Shown one piece after another: positions 8,864-17,181 of a stretch of 53,542 nt of DNA. Numbering within the stretch: position 1 is the stretch's first letter; every line of letters begins with the position of its first letter. The stretch is taken from assembly GCA_021399395.1 (NCBI GenBank), contig JAAFKJ010000079.1, positions 1 to 53,542 of the forward strand, in the 5' to 3' direction. The position numbers and the translations under genes were made by a program. Under the pieces are notes generated by a model that saw only the letters and a program-made list of their open reading frames with translations, was not told the DNA's origin and made no database searches. The stretch comes from Candidatus Heimdallarchaeota archaeon (GTDB lineage Archaea; Asgardarchaeota; Heimdallarchaeia; Heimdallarchaeales; Heimdallarchaeaceae).

Positions 8864-9754
8864 TTAGACTTTGAAAGCTCCTGAGAAAAGAACATCCCAA
8901 GCTTTACTCCAACGATCAGGATGAGCAACATCAATCCAGAATGCATTTTTGGGGCACAAATATGCTTTGACTTTTTTCTCTGTTATAATTTCAGGTAAAA
9001 TATCACCCGAGATAGATTTTCCTTCTGCATTAGATAGATAATCAATAATCTCAGGTTCAAAAACATATATTCCTGTATTAATGAAGCCGCTTTGTTGGGT
9101 TTTTGTAGGGGTTTCCTCAAATCTAGTAACTAAATTAGTTGTAAAATCATCCACATAAAAAACACCATAGTCAGAAAAAAGGCCCTTATCAGTTTTCTTT
9201 CCCATAGATTGATAGTAGTCATTGACACCTATTCCACAGAGAGTTACAATGTGATTTTTTCTATGTTTCTTATGATATTCAATAATACTGTTAAGATTGA
9301 TATCTGTCAAAATATCTGAGTGCATAACAACAAATGTATCTGAAATGAGATTACGTGCATTATATATTGCCCCAGCTGTATCTAGATTTGCTGTTTCGCT
9401 TACATAACTTAAATTCAAATCATTCCAGTTTTGACCAAAATACTTCATTATTCGGTTTCCTAATTTTCCAATTAGAAGTATAACGTCAGTAATTCCGCTT
9501 TTAGATATTAGCTCTAAGTTATATTCAAGTAAAGGTTTGTAACCGACTGGAATCATTGCTTTAGGGATAGTTTCAGTTAGTGGTTTTAATCTAGCTCCTT
9601 CTCCTCCTGCAAGAATGAAAGTTTTAATTTTCCTTAGTTCAAACTCTTTTTCAATTAGTTTGATGAGAAAGTCTTTAATCGACCCGGGACCTTTTTTTTC
9701 ACAAACAGCATCCCATATTCTCTCTGGAAACTCAACTGTAAATTTATGAACCAT
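8864..9754 (-). CDS. Sugar-1-phosphate nucleotidyltransferase with N-terminal RHH-like domain
   Basis: 296 residues from ATG 9754, with AGGTGA 6 bases upstream. The track's extra first Met is a TTG. From about residue 43 the protein is a typical NTP-transferase: GGEGARLKPLTETIPK, then the metal-binding HSDIL, the NTGIYVFEPEI segment and a C-terminal FWIDVAHPDRW. It would activate a sugar-1-phosphate (glucose, mannose or similar) to its NDP-sugar; specificity is not readable. The first ~40 residues, FTVEFPERIWDAV...SIKDFLIKLIEKEFE, form a strand-helix-helix pattern like CopG/Arc ribbon-helix-helix proteins, an unusual addition. No glycosyltransferase neighbours are visible. Confidence 0.85.
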   Translation of the reverse strand: MVHKFTVEFPERIWDAVCEKKGPGSIKDFLIKLIEKEFELRKIKTFILAGGEGARLKPLTETIPKAMIPVGYKPLLEYNLELISKSGITDVILLIGKLGNRIMKYFGQNWNDLNLSYVSETANLDTAGAIYNARNLISDTFVVMHSDILTDINLNSIIEYHKKHRKNHIVTLCGIGVNDYYQSMGKKTDKGLFSDYGVFYVDDFTTNLVTRFEETPTKTQQSGFINTGIYVFEPEIIDYLSNAEGKSISGDILPEIITEKKVKAYLCPKNAFWIDVAHPDRWSKAWDVLFSGAFKV

Positions 9755-9933
9755 CAAATTTCACCTAGCATAACTGTTGTTATGACTAGTTATTCCAACT
9801 CTTAATTCCTTTTTAGTTTTACCCTTTCTATTTCAAAAAGATAATAGTGAATTTTCTAGTACTCTCCATTAACCAATAGGTTTTTTTAACAGCTTTAGCA
9901 TAAAATGTTAGTCCAGATTGTGAAGGAATTCAA

Positions 9934-11037
9934 ATGTCTAACAAAATCTCAATTACGGGTTCTGCACTTGAAAGAAACAAAAGACATCAGGAAATTGCAG
10001 AGAAGTACAATCTTACACTTGATCAAATTATTGATTTGAGTCTTGGAGACAACTTATTCATCCCCCCTTCCCTTATTCAAGAACTTGTAATAAAGGACAT
10101 AAAATCGATTGATCCAAGAGACAGTTATCCAATTGATTACTATTCCTTTTTAGAAGAAATATCACGTTTTATTGGAGTTGAAACATCTTCGCTTTATCCC
10201 GGTTTAACTCACAATCAGCTCATTCAGAGAGTTTTGTCTACACTTACTAAATCAAAGAATGGAGTTATTTTGGTTTCACCAGACAAGGATATCTATTCAA
10301 CATTCGCAAAAAGCCAAAAGCTGAAAATTAACAAGGTTAGCTTACTGGATGATTTTGAATTAGATATCAATAGTATTTTAGAAGAAATTGAAACAAGTTC
10401 AGCAAAAGCAATAATATTCACTTCACCTCATTACCCTACAGCAAATCAATTTCGGGAAAGTGATGTGTTAACATTAGCCAAAGAAACGAATATACCTATC
10501 ATCATAGATGAATCTTATGTTGAATTTGGAAAGTATAGTCTTGTAAATCAAGTAAAGTTCTTTGAAAATTTAATAATTGTTAGATCTTTCTCCAAAGCTT
10601 GGGGTCTAGGTTCTTTATCTAGTGCATATCTTGTAGCAGACCCTAAAATTGTAAAAATGCTAAAAGATACTTATTTCATTGAGGAAATCCCCCCTATTCA
10701 TGCTTTAGCGACCAAGCACATTTTACAAGCCCCTTACAAATTTGTTGAACTGATCAATGCTTTTAATGTTGAAAGAAAGAGAGTTCAAGACCAATTGAAA
10801 ATGTTGAGTGGGTTGAAGGTTTATAGAAGTGACACAAACTTCCTTTTTATCAAATACAAGAAAAACATCAGAGAACTATACGAACAGCTTTGTAGCAAGG
10901 GAATTATTGTACAAACCTTTGATGAAACCCACGAATTTAATGGTTATGAACAATTTTTTGTTGTAACCTTAGGAGATAGTGAAATCAATAATAAATTCGT
11001 ACTAGCGATAATTGAATCATTAGAAGCCTTATCGTAG
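9934..11037 (+). CDS. Class I/II PLP aminotransferase, histidinol-phosphate aminotransferase-like
   Basis: 367 residues, typical of HisC-like fold-type I aminotransferases. FTSPHYPTANQ corresponds to the NPNNPTG region, IIIDESYVEFG to the D-E-Y/A region contacting the PLP ring, and RSFSKAWGLGSL contains the Schiff-base lysine. The closest family by pattern is HisC/CobD (threonine-phosphate decarboxylase). No histidine or cobalamin genes are nearby, so the substrate is open. GAAGGAATTCAA precedes the ATG. The gene is flanked by convergent nob1-like and divergent nucleotidyltransferase genes. Confidence 0.8.
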   Translation: MSNKISITGSALERNKRHQEIAEKYNLTLDQIIDLSLGDNLFIPPSLIQELVIKDIKSIDPRDSYPIDYYSFLEEISRFIGVETSSLYPGLTHNQLIQRVLSTLTKSKNGVILVSPDKDIYSTFAKSQKLKINKVSLLDDFELDINSILEEIETSSAKAIIFTSPHYPTANQFRESDVLTLAKETNIPIIIDESYVEFGKYSLVNQVKFFENLIIVRSFSKAWGLGSLSSAYLVADPKIVKMLKDTYFIEEIPPIHALATKHILQAPYKFVELINAFNVERKRVQDQLKMLSGLKVYRSDTNFLFIKYKKNIRELYEQLCSKGIIVQTFDETHEFNGYEQFFVVTLGDSEINNKFVLAIIESLEALS

Positions 11038-11067
11038 AATTTGATTCTCATTCTAGAACTTTTCTTG

Positions 11068-11586
11068 TTATTTTCTTTTGAAAAATCGTTTTACTGGACT
11101 ACCACAATCGATACAAGTTTTGCTTTCTTGGGAAAATTTACTCCCACACACTGTACATTTCCAATAGTATTCCCTCTTATGCCTTATACTGAAGTGTTGT
11201 GATACCACTTTGATTTTTAGAAACGCACTAACGTTTTGAACAGCGTTGTCATCACTATAGATCACAGAATCAGAAAAATCTAATGCTAATGCTAACACTT
11301 GAGTGTCAATTTTAGATAAAGCGCCATAGTCTCCTGATTTTTTAGCAATCTCTATAATCCGCTCTAGGGACTCTGAAGAAGGGGTTGCACGTATTAGTTT
11401 TCCTTCAGCTTCCAATATCGTTAATACTGATTTTGACTCAAATGACTTTAATTCAATCTCTAATAATTCAGGTATAATTAGAAAATCGTTTTCTTTCAAT
11501 CTACCATCAAGTACAAAATGATGCATTATTGCAGTAGAATCAACTATGAAATAGTTTAATCTTTCTTTGTCATTATTTTCATTCAT
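11068..11586 (-). CDS. PIN-domain/zinc-ribbon endonuclease, Nob1-like
   Basis: 172 residues from ATG 11586; an upstream in-frame ATG at 11595 is equally possible. An N-terminal PIN domain shows all four acidic positions: VDSTAIMHHF, the E in IPELLEIELKSFE, the D in SKIDTQVLALALD, and IYSDDNAVQNV. A zinc ribbon CTVCGSKF...CIDCGSPV follows, then a basic tail KRFFKRK. This is the Nob1 architecture; Nob1 cleaves the 3' end of pre-16S/18S rRNA during small-subunit maturation. The start overlaps the end of the NAD kinase gene, so the two are translationally linked. Confidence 0.85.
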   Translation of the reverse strand: MNENNDKERLNYFIVDSTAIMHHFVLDGRLKENDFLIIPELLEIELKSFESKSVLTILEAEGKLIRATPSSESLERIIEIAKKSGDYGALSKIDTQVLALALDFSDSVIYSDDNAVQNVSAFLKIKVVSQHFSIRHKREYYWKCTVCGSKFSQESKTCIDCGSPVKRFFKRK

Positions 11587-12433
11587 CTGTATCATCAGGA
11601 TTGAATCGTAGAAGCTTTTCCCTAACCCTAGTAATGTAATTCTCTTCGAATCGGATGAAATTAATCTTATCTTCAGATTGCTTTATTTCTATAGAATCAT
11701 TGTGACCTAGATTGTAGTGTACTTTTCCATCAATTACAACACTCCCAAATTTAGTCTTACTCAAATTTGTAACTTTAAGTTTTGAGCTCAAAGGAAAAAC
11801 CATAGGTACTACTCTTCTAGAAAAAGGACAGATTGGCACCGTTATTATTGCCTCAACTGTTGGAACGATTAGAGACCCTCCAGCTGACAAGCCATAGGCA
11901 CTAGAACCTATACTTGTAGCGACAATCAAACCATCTCCATCAAGAGTGTAAACATATTGATTATCTACATGCAATTTTAGGCTAATTGACTGACCAATTG
12001 TATCACAAGTGACTACAACATCATTTACTGCTGAGACTGTTTCCAAATCTTTTGAAGATATTTCAATGGTGCTGAAACTTTCAATGAAACCCTCACCATT
12101 TTCAAGAGCATTTAGAGCTTTATCTATTCCACTTGGATCAATTTCTGTAAGAAAACCAACTTTTCCACAGTTAATGGCAAAAATTGGAATGTTTTTCCAA
12201 ATTTCATAGGTTTTAAGAATTGTTCCATCTCCTCCAAAAACGAAAATTATAGTGGGTTTTTTTCCTGGACAAGATAATTCAGGTTGCTCTAATGTGTCAG
12301 CCAAATATGTATCAAGAAATGAAGTATATCCTTTCTCCTCCAGTTTCTCGTGAAAGGACACAGCTAGTTGTCTACTATCTTTGTGTCTAGAGCTTGTAAT
12401 CAGAATGCACGCATCTTTATTCAAAAGACTCAT
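11579..12433 (-). CDS. nadK: NAD kinase
   Basis: 284 residues, standard length. FVFGGDGTILKTYE is the GGDGT nucleotide-binding motif, INCGKVGFLTE the N-x-G-x-x-GFL motif, AVNDVVV the NE/D motif, and DGDGLIVATSIGSSAYGLSAGG the conserved glycine-rich catalytic core. It phosphorylates NAD+ to NADP+ with ATP or polyphosphate. The stop overlaps the start of the nob1-like gene by a few bases, and NSUN6-like, phosphodiesterase and NAD kinase genes run in the same direction with short gaps, suggesting one operon. Confidence 0.96.
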   Translation of the reverse strand: MSLLNKDACILITSSRHKDSRQLAVSFHEKLEEKGYTSFLDTYLADTLEQPELSCPGKKPTIIFVFGGDGTILKTYEIWKNIPIFAINCGKVGFLTEIDPSGIDKALNALENGEGFIESFSTIEISSKDLETVSAVNDVVVTCDTIGQSISLKLHVDNQYVYTLDGDGLIVATSIGSSAYGLSAGGSLIVPTVEAIITVPICPFSRRVVPMVFPLSSKLKVTNLSKTKFGSVVIDGKVHYNLGHNDSIEIKQSEDKINFIRFEENYITRVREKLLRFNPDDTDE

Positions 12434-12474
12434 TTCATGTTAAAGAAAGAACAGAAATTAAAAAAGGTTCGGTA

Positions 12475-13656
12475 TTAACTCTTAGACTTCTTTAATTTAG
12501 CTATGAAATATCCTAAAGTCCTATCTTGTCCTGGCAAAAATCTTTGTACATAGGGGGAGAAATCAACATCAATTGACCCCATTTTGGAAGTTTTATAGTT
12601 GTGATCAACAATCTCTAAACCAAATTCTATAGCTTGATTTATTACGCTTTCATTTTCCTCTTTAGTTATTGTGCAGGTTGAATAAACTAACTCTCCACCT
12701 GGTTTCAGCAATTGCTCACACGCAAAAAGTATTGCTTTTTGATAGTCTGAAGTTGCCTTAATCGTTTTCTTGTCTGTTCCAAGAATTAATCTAGGTCTAA
12801 GTCCAAGAGCAGTACATGGAGGATCAACTAGTATTTTATCAAATTTAACATTCCATTCTTTACTTAATTCTATAATGTTTCCAACCACTGTTTTAACATT
12901 CTTTATTCTAAATCTTGAGAGTTTATCTTCTAGGTGATTGAGTCTTCCTTTAGATCTGTCTACTGCTATTATCTCTCCTGTACCTTTACTTAACTCACTC
13001 AAATGAACTGTTTTATTTCCTGGAGCTGCACAACAATCTAGTATCTTATCTTCTGGTTGCGGGTCTAGATTCAGACTGGTCAAGTATGCCGGAACACTCT
13101 GAAAATAAACCGGATATCCTTCCAATTCTAATTGGGGTACACTTGGCACTTTGTATGGAGATTCAAGATTTTTTGCTGCAATTCCTTTTCTTTTAGATAA
13201 AATTGTTTTGTGACTCATCATAGCTTTTGCTTTTGCAACAGATATCCCTCTCTGATTTTTAATTTGCACAAAATCATTTTCTCTCACTTTGCCTGCCTTT
13301 TTAACCCCAGGAACAAATACATCTGATCCTTGATATATCATTTCAGCAGCTCGATTATCTACAATTACTTCTTTCAAATCTTCAGAATAATCCACATCAA
13401 ACGGTCCTTTCGGTTGTGTTATTATTAAATTAGCAAAATTTGGGTGTTGATCTGCTTTGAACCCATTTTCCTCAATTTTTTCTATTATTTCCTGTGCTAA
13501 TTCTTGTTTTTGAAAAATGTGTAAAGTGTATTCTTCCATAGGAGTGGTTATAGCTTTCAGATATTTTTCAGCTGTTTCAATGCCTAAAAGTTCACCTAAG
13601 TATTCTCTTAGCTCCTCCGTTATCAGTGGTACTCGAGTAGAAGGCATTGTTTTCAT
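12475..13656 (-). CDS. NSUN6-like tRNA/rRNA cytosine-5 methyltransferase with PUA domain
   Basis: 393 residues. The N-terminal half contains a PUA-like segment (about residues 90-165, EVIVDNRAAEMIYQGSDVF...FVQIKN). The C-terminal half is the NOL1/NOP2/Sun SAM methyltransferase: CCAAPGNKT (SAM motif I), VDPPCTALG (motif IV with one catalytic Cys) and YSTCTITKEENE (motif VI with the second Cys). The PUA-NSUN order matches NSUN6, which makes m5C72 in the acceptor stem of certain tRNAs. It starts 10 bases after the phosphodiesterase stop. An alternative ATG at 13647 cannot be excluded. Confidence 0.88.
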   Translation of the reverse strand: MKTMPSTRVPLITEELREYLGELLGIETAEKYLKAITTPMEEYTLHIFQKQELAQEIIEKIEENGFKADQHPNFANLIITQPKGPFDVDYSEDLKEVIVDNRAAEMIYQGSDVFVPGVKKAGKVRENDFVQIKNQRGISVAKAKAMMSHKTILSKRKGIAAKNLESPYKVPSVPQLELEGYPVYFQSVPAYLTSLNLDPQPEDKILDCCAAPGNKTVHLSELSKGTGEIIAVDRSKGRLNHLEDKLSRFRIKNVKTVVGNIIELSKEWNVKFDKILVDPPCTALGLRPRLILGTDKKTIKATSDYQKAILFACEQLLKPGGELVYSTCTITKEENESVINQAIEFGLEIVDHNYKTSKMGSIDVDFSPYVQRFLPGQDRTLGYFIAKLKKSKS

Positions 13657-13666
13657 ATCTCTTTTC

Positions 13667-14161
13667 TCATTTCAGTGAATGAAATTCTACTTTTCTATCT
13701 ACTAGATTGAGAATTGCTACAGTTGGATCTTCATATAAATCGAATGTTTCTCCAGGATTTATGATCACTTTCTTTTCCACTTTTTTCAGAAGTTTCTTGT
13801 GTGTATGTCCAGTTATAACATAATCGTAAGGTAATTTTGAGTAAATCAATGAATTCAATTTCAGCTCATCTGTTCCATGGTACAGTGCAAAAGTTTTACC
13901 CTCTATTTCAAACTCTCCTATATCTTCGTAGAAGAATCCCACTTCTTTCATCATGTTACTTATTACTTCTGTATCCCCTAGATTGTTACCTGCACACAGG
14001 TAAAATTTTCCTTTGAACTCTTCAAACATTTTCACACAGAAAGGAGATATCAAATCACCTGCATGGATAATGACTTCAACCCCTTTCTCTTTGAATATTT
14101 CTAGAGCTTTCTGTATATTTGGTCTATGGTCATGACTGTCGCTCATTATTCCTATTTTCAC
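13667..14161 (-). CDS. YfcE/MJ0936-type metallophosphodiesterase
   Basis: 164 residues, the usual size. The calcineurin-like metal ligands are in order: SDSHDH (motif I), HAGDLISPF (II), AGNNLGD (III), YHGTDE (IV) and TGHTHKK (V). Members hydrolyse phosphodiesters such as cyclic nucleotides with Ni/Mn; the native substrate is generally unknown. It is first in the run phosphodiesterase-NSUN6-NADK-nob1 and directly downstream of tRNA-Leu. Confidence 0.9.
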   Translation of the reverse strand: MKIGIMSDSHDHRPNIQKALEIFKEKGVEVIIHAGDLISPFCVKMFEEFKGKFYLCAGNNLGDTEVISNMMKEVGFFYEDIGEFEIEGKTFALYHGTDELKLNSLIYSKLPYDYVITGHTHKKLLKKVEKKVIINPGETFDLYEDPTVAILNLVDRKVEFHSLK

Positions 14162-14198
14162 TTATTCCACCTCATTTTACGCTAAAAAATGATTACTT

Positions 14199-14283
14199 TG
14201 GTGCGGGGAGGGAGATTCGAACTCCCGAACCACTAAGGACTAGAACCTGAATCTAGCGCCTTTGTCCACTCGGCAATCCCCGC
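14199..14283 (-). tRNA. tRNA-Leu(CAG), CCA encoded
   Basis: On the minus strand the acceptor GCGGGGA pairs with TCCCCGC, followed by discriminator A and an encoded CCA. The anticodon stem CTAGA/TCTAG holds loop TTCAGGT with anticodon CAG. There is a long variable arm (CCTTAGTGG region), and the T arm is GGGAG-TTCGAAT-CTCCC. The long variable arm and anticodon identify a class II leucine tRNA reading CUG. No intron is visible. Confidence 0.95.
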
Positions 14284-14323
14284 CAAGAGGATTGATTTTG
14301 CTATCGATTTTTTTCTAACAAGA

Positions 14324-14332
14324 TATTTAAAT
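14324..14332. promoter_or_regulatory. Palindromic TATA box between tRNA-Leu and the UbiD-like gene
   Basis: ATATTTAAAT reads as a TATA box in both directions. It is about 45 bases from the tRNA 5' end and about 49 bases from the UbiD-like start, so one element may serve both divergent units. Confidence 0.4.
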
Positions 14333-14376
14333 CATTGTATCTTATGTTTTTTGTATCTAGAGGAAACTGTGATTTT

Positions 14377-15657
14377 ATGAGTTTAAGACCTTATCTTGAG
14401 ACCCTCAAACAAGCTGAGTTATTGATTGATATTCCTTCTGAAGTTAAACCTGATTATGAGATTACTGAACATCTTCAAACACATTCTAACAAAGCTGTTT
14501 TATTTTCTAATGTTGAAGGTTCATCTTTTCCTCTTTTAGGCAATGGTCTCTCTTCCCGAGATCAACTCAAGTTTGTTCTCAATGAGCATGAGGATTACTA
14601 CTCCTTCTTTCAGCAAGCTCTTCTTTCTCCTCAAGTTCCTTCATTGGTTGATTCCAGTCTCACTTTCTCTAATAAGGAACCTGCCAACCTTTCTCTTCTC
14701 CCCATCCCAAAATTCTTCCCTGTTGATGGTGGAAGATATCTCACTTCAGGCATTGTTTTTGCACAATTTCCAGGTACTGACGTTCCCAATCTTAGTATTC
14801 ATCGAATCATGGTGTTGAATGATCAGCAAGGAGCTATTCGTCTCGTTCCTCGTAATTTGCACCAAATTTTCTTAGAGAATAAGCAAAAGGGTTTGGATAC
14901 CCCTATTGCCTTTGTTAATGGTTATCACCCCATCTTAGCTTTAGCTGCTTCCTCCTCTACTCCTTCTGGTAGCTCTGAGCTGGTTATTGCCAATTCTCTT
15001 ATGCGTGGCAATCTTTCTGTTATTAAGACTCCCAAGTATGGTATTCTTGTCCCCTCTGATGTCGAATTTGTTCTAGAGGGCAAAATTCTCGCTGACCATG
15101 AAGTTGCTGAAGGACCTTTTGTTGACATCACTGGCACCCCCGATGATATTCGTTCCCAACCTGTCATTCAGTTTGAACACATGTACTATCGCGATCAACC
15201 TATCTTTCAGACTATTCTTCCTGCTTATGAAGAACATTTCATTCTCATGGGTTTTCCCCGTGAAGCCGCTATCCACAACCGTGTTAGTAAGGTTGTTTCT
15301 GATGTACACGGAGTTCATCTTTCTCCTAGTGGATGTGGATGGTTAGATGCGGTTATAGCTGTTACCACTCAATCTGATATTGACGCCTATAAGGTAGGGT
15401 TAGCAGCTTTTGAAGCCCACCCTTCCCTTAAGTGGTGCACAGTTGTAAACGAAGATATCGACATCTATGACGAGAAAGCTGTTCAGTGGGCAAGAATAAC
15501 AAGAGCCGGGGCCAACGACATAACAATTTTGGATAATATGCGAGGGTCGTCTCTTGATCCGTCGAGAAGAAGAGAAGATAACGTGTCAATAAAAGTCATA
15601 ATAGATGCGACGAAGAAGAAAGAAAAGGAAGGGTATGAAAGGGTAATAAAGGTCTAG
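14377..15657 (+). CDS. UbiD-family decarboxylase, probably anhydromevalonate phosphate decarboxylase
   Basis: I start at ATG 14377 (MSLRPYLETLKQ), the usual N terminus of archaeal UbiD-like proteins, giving 426 residues; the track's 14335 start adds an unconserved leader. EGPFVDITGTPDD is the archaeal-clade form of the conserved UbiD EGPF motif, and GFPREAAI, SGCGWLDAVI and DPSRR also match. UbiD enzymes use prenylated FMN. In archaea this clade decarboxylates trans-anhydromevalonate phosphate in the archaeal mevalonate route to isoprenoid lipids; that specific role is inferred. Codon use is odd: the first ~1.1 kb is strongly pyrimidine-rich and the last ~170 bases are purine-rich. Confidence 0.82.
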   Translation: MSLRPYLETLKQAELLIDIPSEVKPDYEITEHLQTHSNKAVLFSNVEGSSFPLLGNGLSSRDQLKFVLNEHEDYYSFFQQALLSPQVPSLVDSSLTFSNKEPANLSLLPIPKFFPVDGGRYLTSGIVFAQFPGTDVPNLSIHRIMVLNDQQGAIRLVPRNLHQIFLENKQKGLDTPIAFVNGYHPILALAASSSTPSGSSELVIANSLMRGNLSVIKTPKYGILVPSDVEFVLEGKILADHEVAEGPFVDITGTPDDIRSQPVIQFEHMYYRDQPIFQTILPAYEEHFILMGFPREAAIHNRVSKVVSDVHGVHLSPSGCGWLDAVIAVTTQSDIDAYKVGLAAFEAHPSLKWCTVVNEDIDIYDEKAVQWARITRAGANDITILDNMRGSSLDPSRRREDNVSIKVIIDATKKKEKEGYERVIKV

Positions 15658-15708
15658 GGAACAGGGGAGAGAAGAAAAAGAAGAAAAAAGAGCAAAGACA
15701 GAGGATGA

Positions 15709-15752
15709 GAATATCTTACCACGCGCGGGTATTTTTTTGTGGTAAGATATTC
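15709..15752. repeat. 14-bp perfect inverted repeat (hairpin) after the UbiD-like gene
   Basis: GAATATCTTACCAC and GTGGTAAGATATTC flank a 16-base loop containing GCGCGGG and seven Ts. It lies in the ubiD-glyA gap just after a purine-rich run. The same ATCTTACCAC/GTGGTAAGAT arms recur at 46754-46788. It may be a terminator stem or a small palindromic repeat family. Confidence 0.8.
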
Positions 15753-15831
15753 AAAACTGTGTTTTTGCGTATTAGTGTGATTGAAAAAAATATTTAAAGA
15801 AAACTTTGTGATATTCTTCTGAGGATAAAAT

Positions 15832-17160
15832 ATGAACTTAATGAATGATATTTCAAGCTCTGATCCTGAAATAGCAGATATGCTTCTTAGAGAATTAAAA
15901 CGTCAAGAAGAAGGAATAGAATTAATTCCTTCAGAGAACTATACCTATCGTTCTGTTTTCCAGGCTATGGCGAGTGTTTTTACTAACAAATATTCCGAAG
16001 GATACCCTAAAAAAAGGTATTATGGTGGAAACGAAATAGTTGATGAAGTTGAGATTCTAGCAATAGAACGAGCAAAGAAGCTTTTTGGTGCTGAGCACGT
16101 AAATGTACAACCTTACTCTGGTTCTCCTGCTAATCAAGCAGTTTTCTTCGCTTTACTGAATTTGAAAGATAAATTTTTAGGGTTCAGTCTTACATCAGGC
16201 GGTCACCTTACCCATGGAAGTCATGTAAACTTCTCTGGTAAGAATTATGTTTGTGTTAGTTATGATGTTGATAAAGAGACAGAAATGCTAGATATGGAAG
16301 TAATTCATGAATTAGCTAAAAAAGAAAAACCCGAGATGATAATATCTGGTCTAACAGCTTATCCAAGAAAAATAGATTTCAAAGCTTTCCAAGAGATTGC
16401 AGATGAGGTAGATGCTTACCAACTTGCAGATATCTCTCACATCTCAGGTTTGATTGTAGGTGGAGCACATGAAAGTCCTGTACCATATGCAGATGTTGTA
16501 ACAACTACAACACACAAAAGTCTTAGAGGACCACGAGGTGCAATAATAATGTGTAAAACTGAAGATAGATTACATGAAATTCACCACCCTGAGAAGAAAA
16601 CAAAGAATGGTGAACCTTTCAGTTTAGCACGTTTAATAGATTCAGCAGTCTTTCCAGGACTACAAGGAGGACCACATGATCATACTACTGCTGCAAAAGC
16701 TGTTGCTTTCGCCGAAGCTATGAAACCTGAATTCAAGGATTACGCAAAACAGATTGTCAAAAATGCAAAAGTATTAGCTGATGAATTAATGGCTCTGGAC
16801 ATTAAACTTGTTACAAATGGAACTGACAACCATCTAATTCTTATCGACTTACGTCCTGAAGATTTAACTGGTAAAGGAGGACCTATGCAAACAGCTTTGG
16901 ATGAAGCAGGTATAACTCTAAACAAGAATACTGTTCCATATGAACCTTCAAGTCCATTTCATCCATCAGGATTGAGATTAGGAACACCAGCCATAACCTC
17001 TAGAGGAATGAAAGAATCAGAGATGAAAGTCATTGCTGAGGGTTTAGCAAAGGTCATAAAAGCAAAAGGTTACACCAAGGTAAATGAAGCAGTCAAAGAA
17101 GACATTCTTGAACTTACCAAGCAATTTCCGTTATATCCAGGATTATCAATCCTAAAATAG
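15832..17160 (+). CDS. glyA: Serine hydroxymethyltransferase
   Basis: 442 residues, normal length. IELIPSENY, NKYSEGYPKKRYYGG and NVQPYSGSPANQAV are SHMT signatures, and TTTTHKSLRGPRG carries the PLP-binding lysine. SPFHPSGLRLGTPAITSRG matches the C-terminal domain. The enzyme converts serine plus (tetrahydro)folate or an archaeal pterin to glycine and the methylene derivative. The convergent folD a few hundred bases away handles the same methylene-folate, pointing to a folate-type C1 pathway. A TATA-like AAAAAATATTTAAAG lies about 45 bases before the ATG. Confidence 0.98.
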   Translation: MNLMNDISSSDPEIADMLLRELKRQEEGIELIPSENYTYRSVFQAMASVFTNKYSEGYPKKRYYGGNEIVDEVEILAIERAKKLFGAEHVNVQPYSGSPANQAVFFALLNLKDKFLGFSLTSGGHLTHGSHVNFSGKNYVCVSYDVDKETEMLDMEVIHELAKKEKPEMIISGLTAYPRKIDFKAFQEIADEVDAYQLADISHISGLIVGGAHESPVPYADVVTTTTHKSLRGPRGAIIMCKTEDRLHEIHHPEKKTKNGEPFSLARLIDSAVFPGLQGGPHDHTTAAKAVAFAEAMKPEFKDYAKQIVKNAKVLADELMALDIKLVTNGTDNHLILIDLRPEDLTGKGGPMQTALDEAGITLNKNTVPYEPSSPFHPSGLRLGTPAITSRGMKESEMKVIAEGLAKVIKAKGYTKVNEAVKEDILELTKQFPLYPGLSILK

Positions 17161-17181
17161 AAGCCAGATCTCAGTGCTTCT

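Noticed and set aside
15480-15830. Replication origin at the skew switch near the 15.7 kb hairpin
   Set aside because: No origin-recognition-box repeats and no orc1/cdc6 gene nearby; the skew change is confined to about 1 kb.
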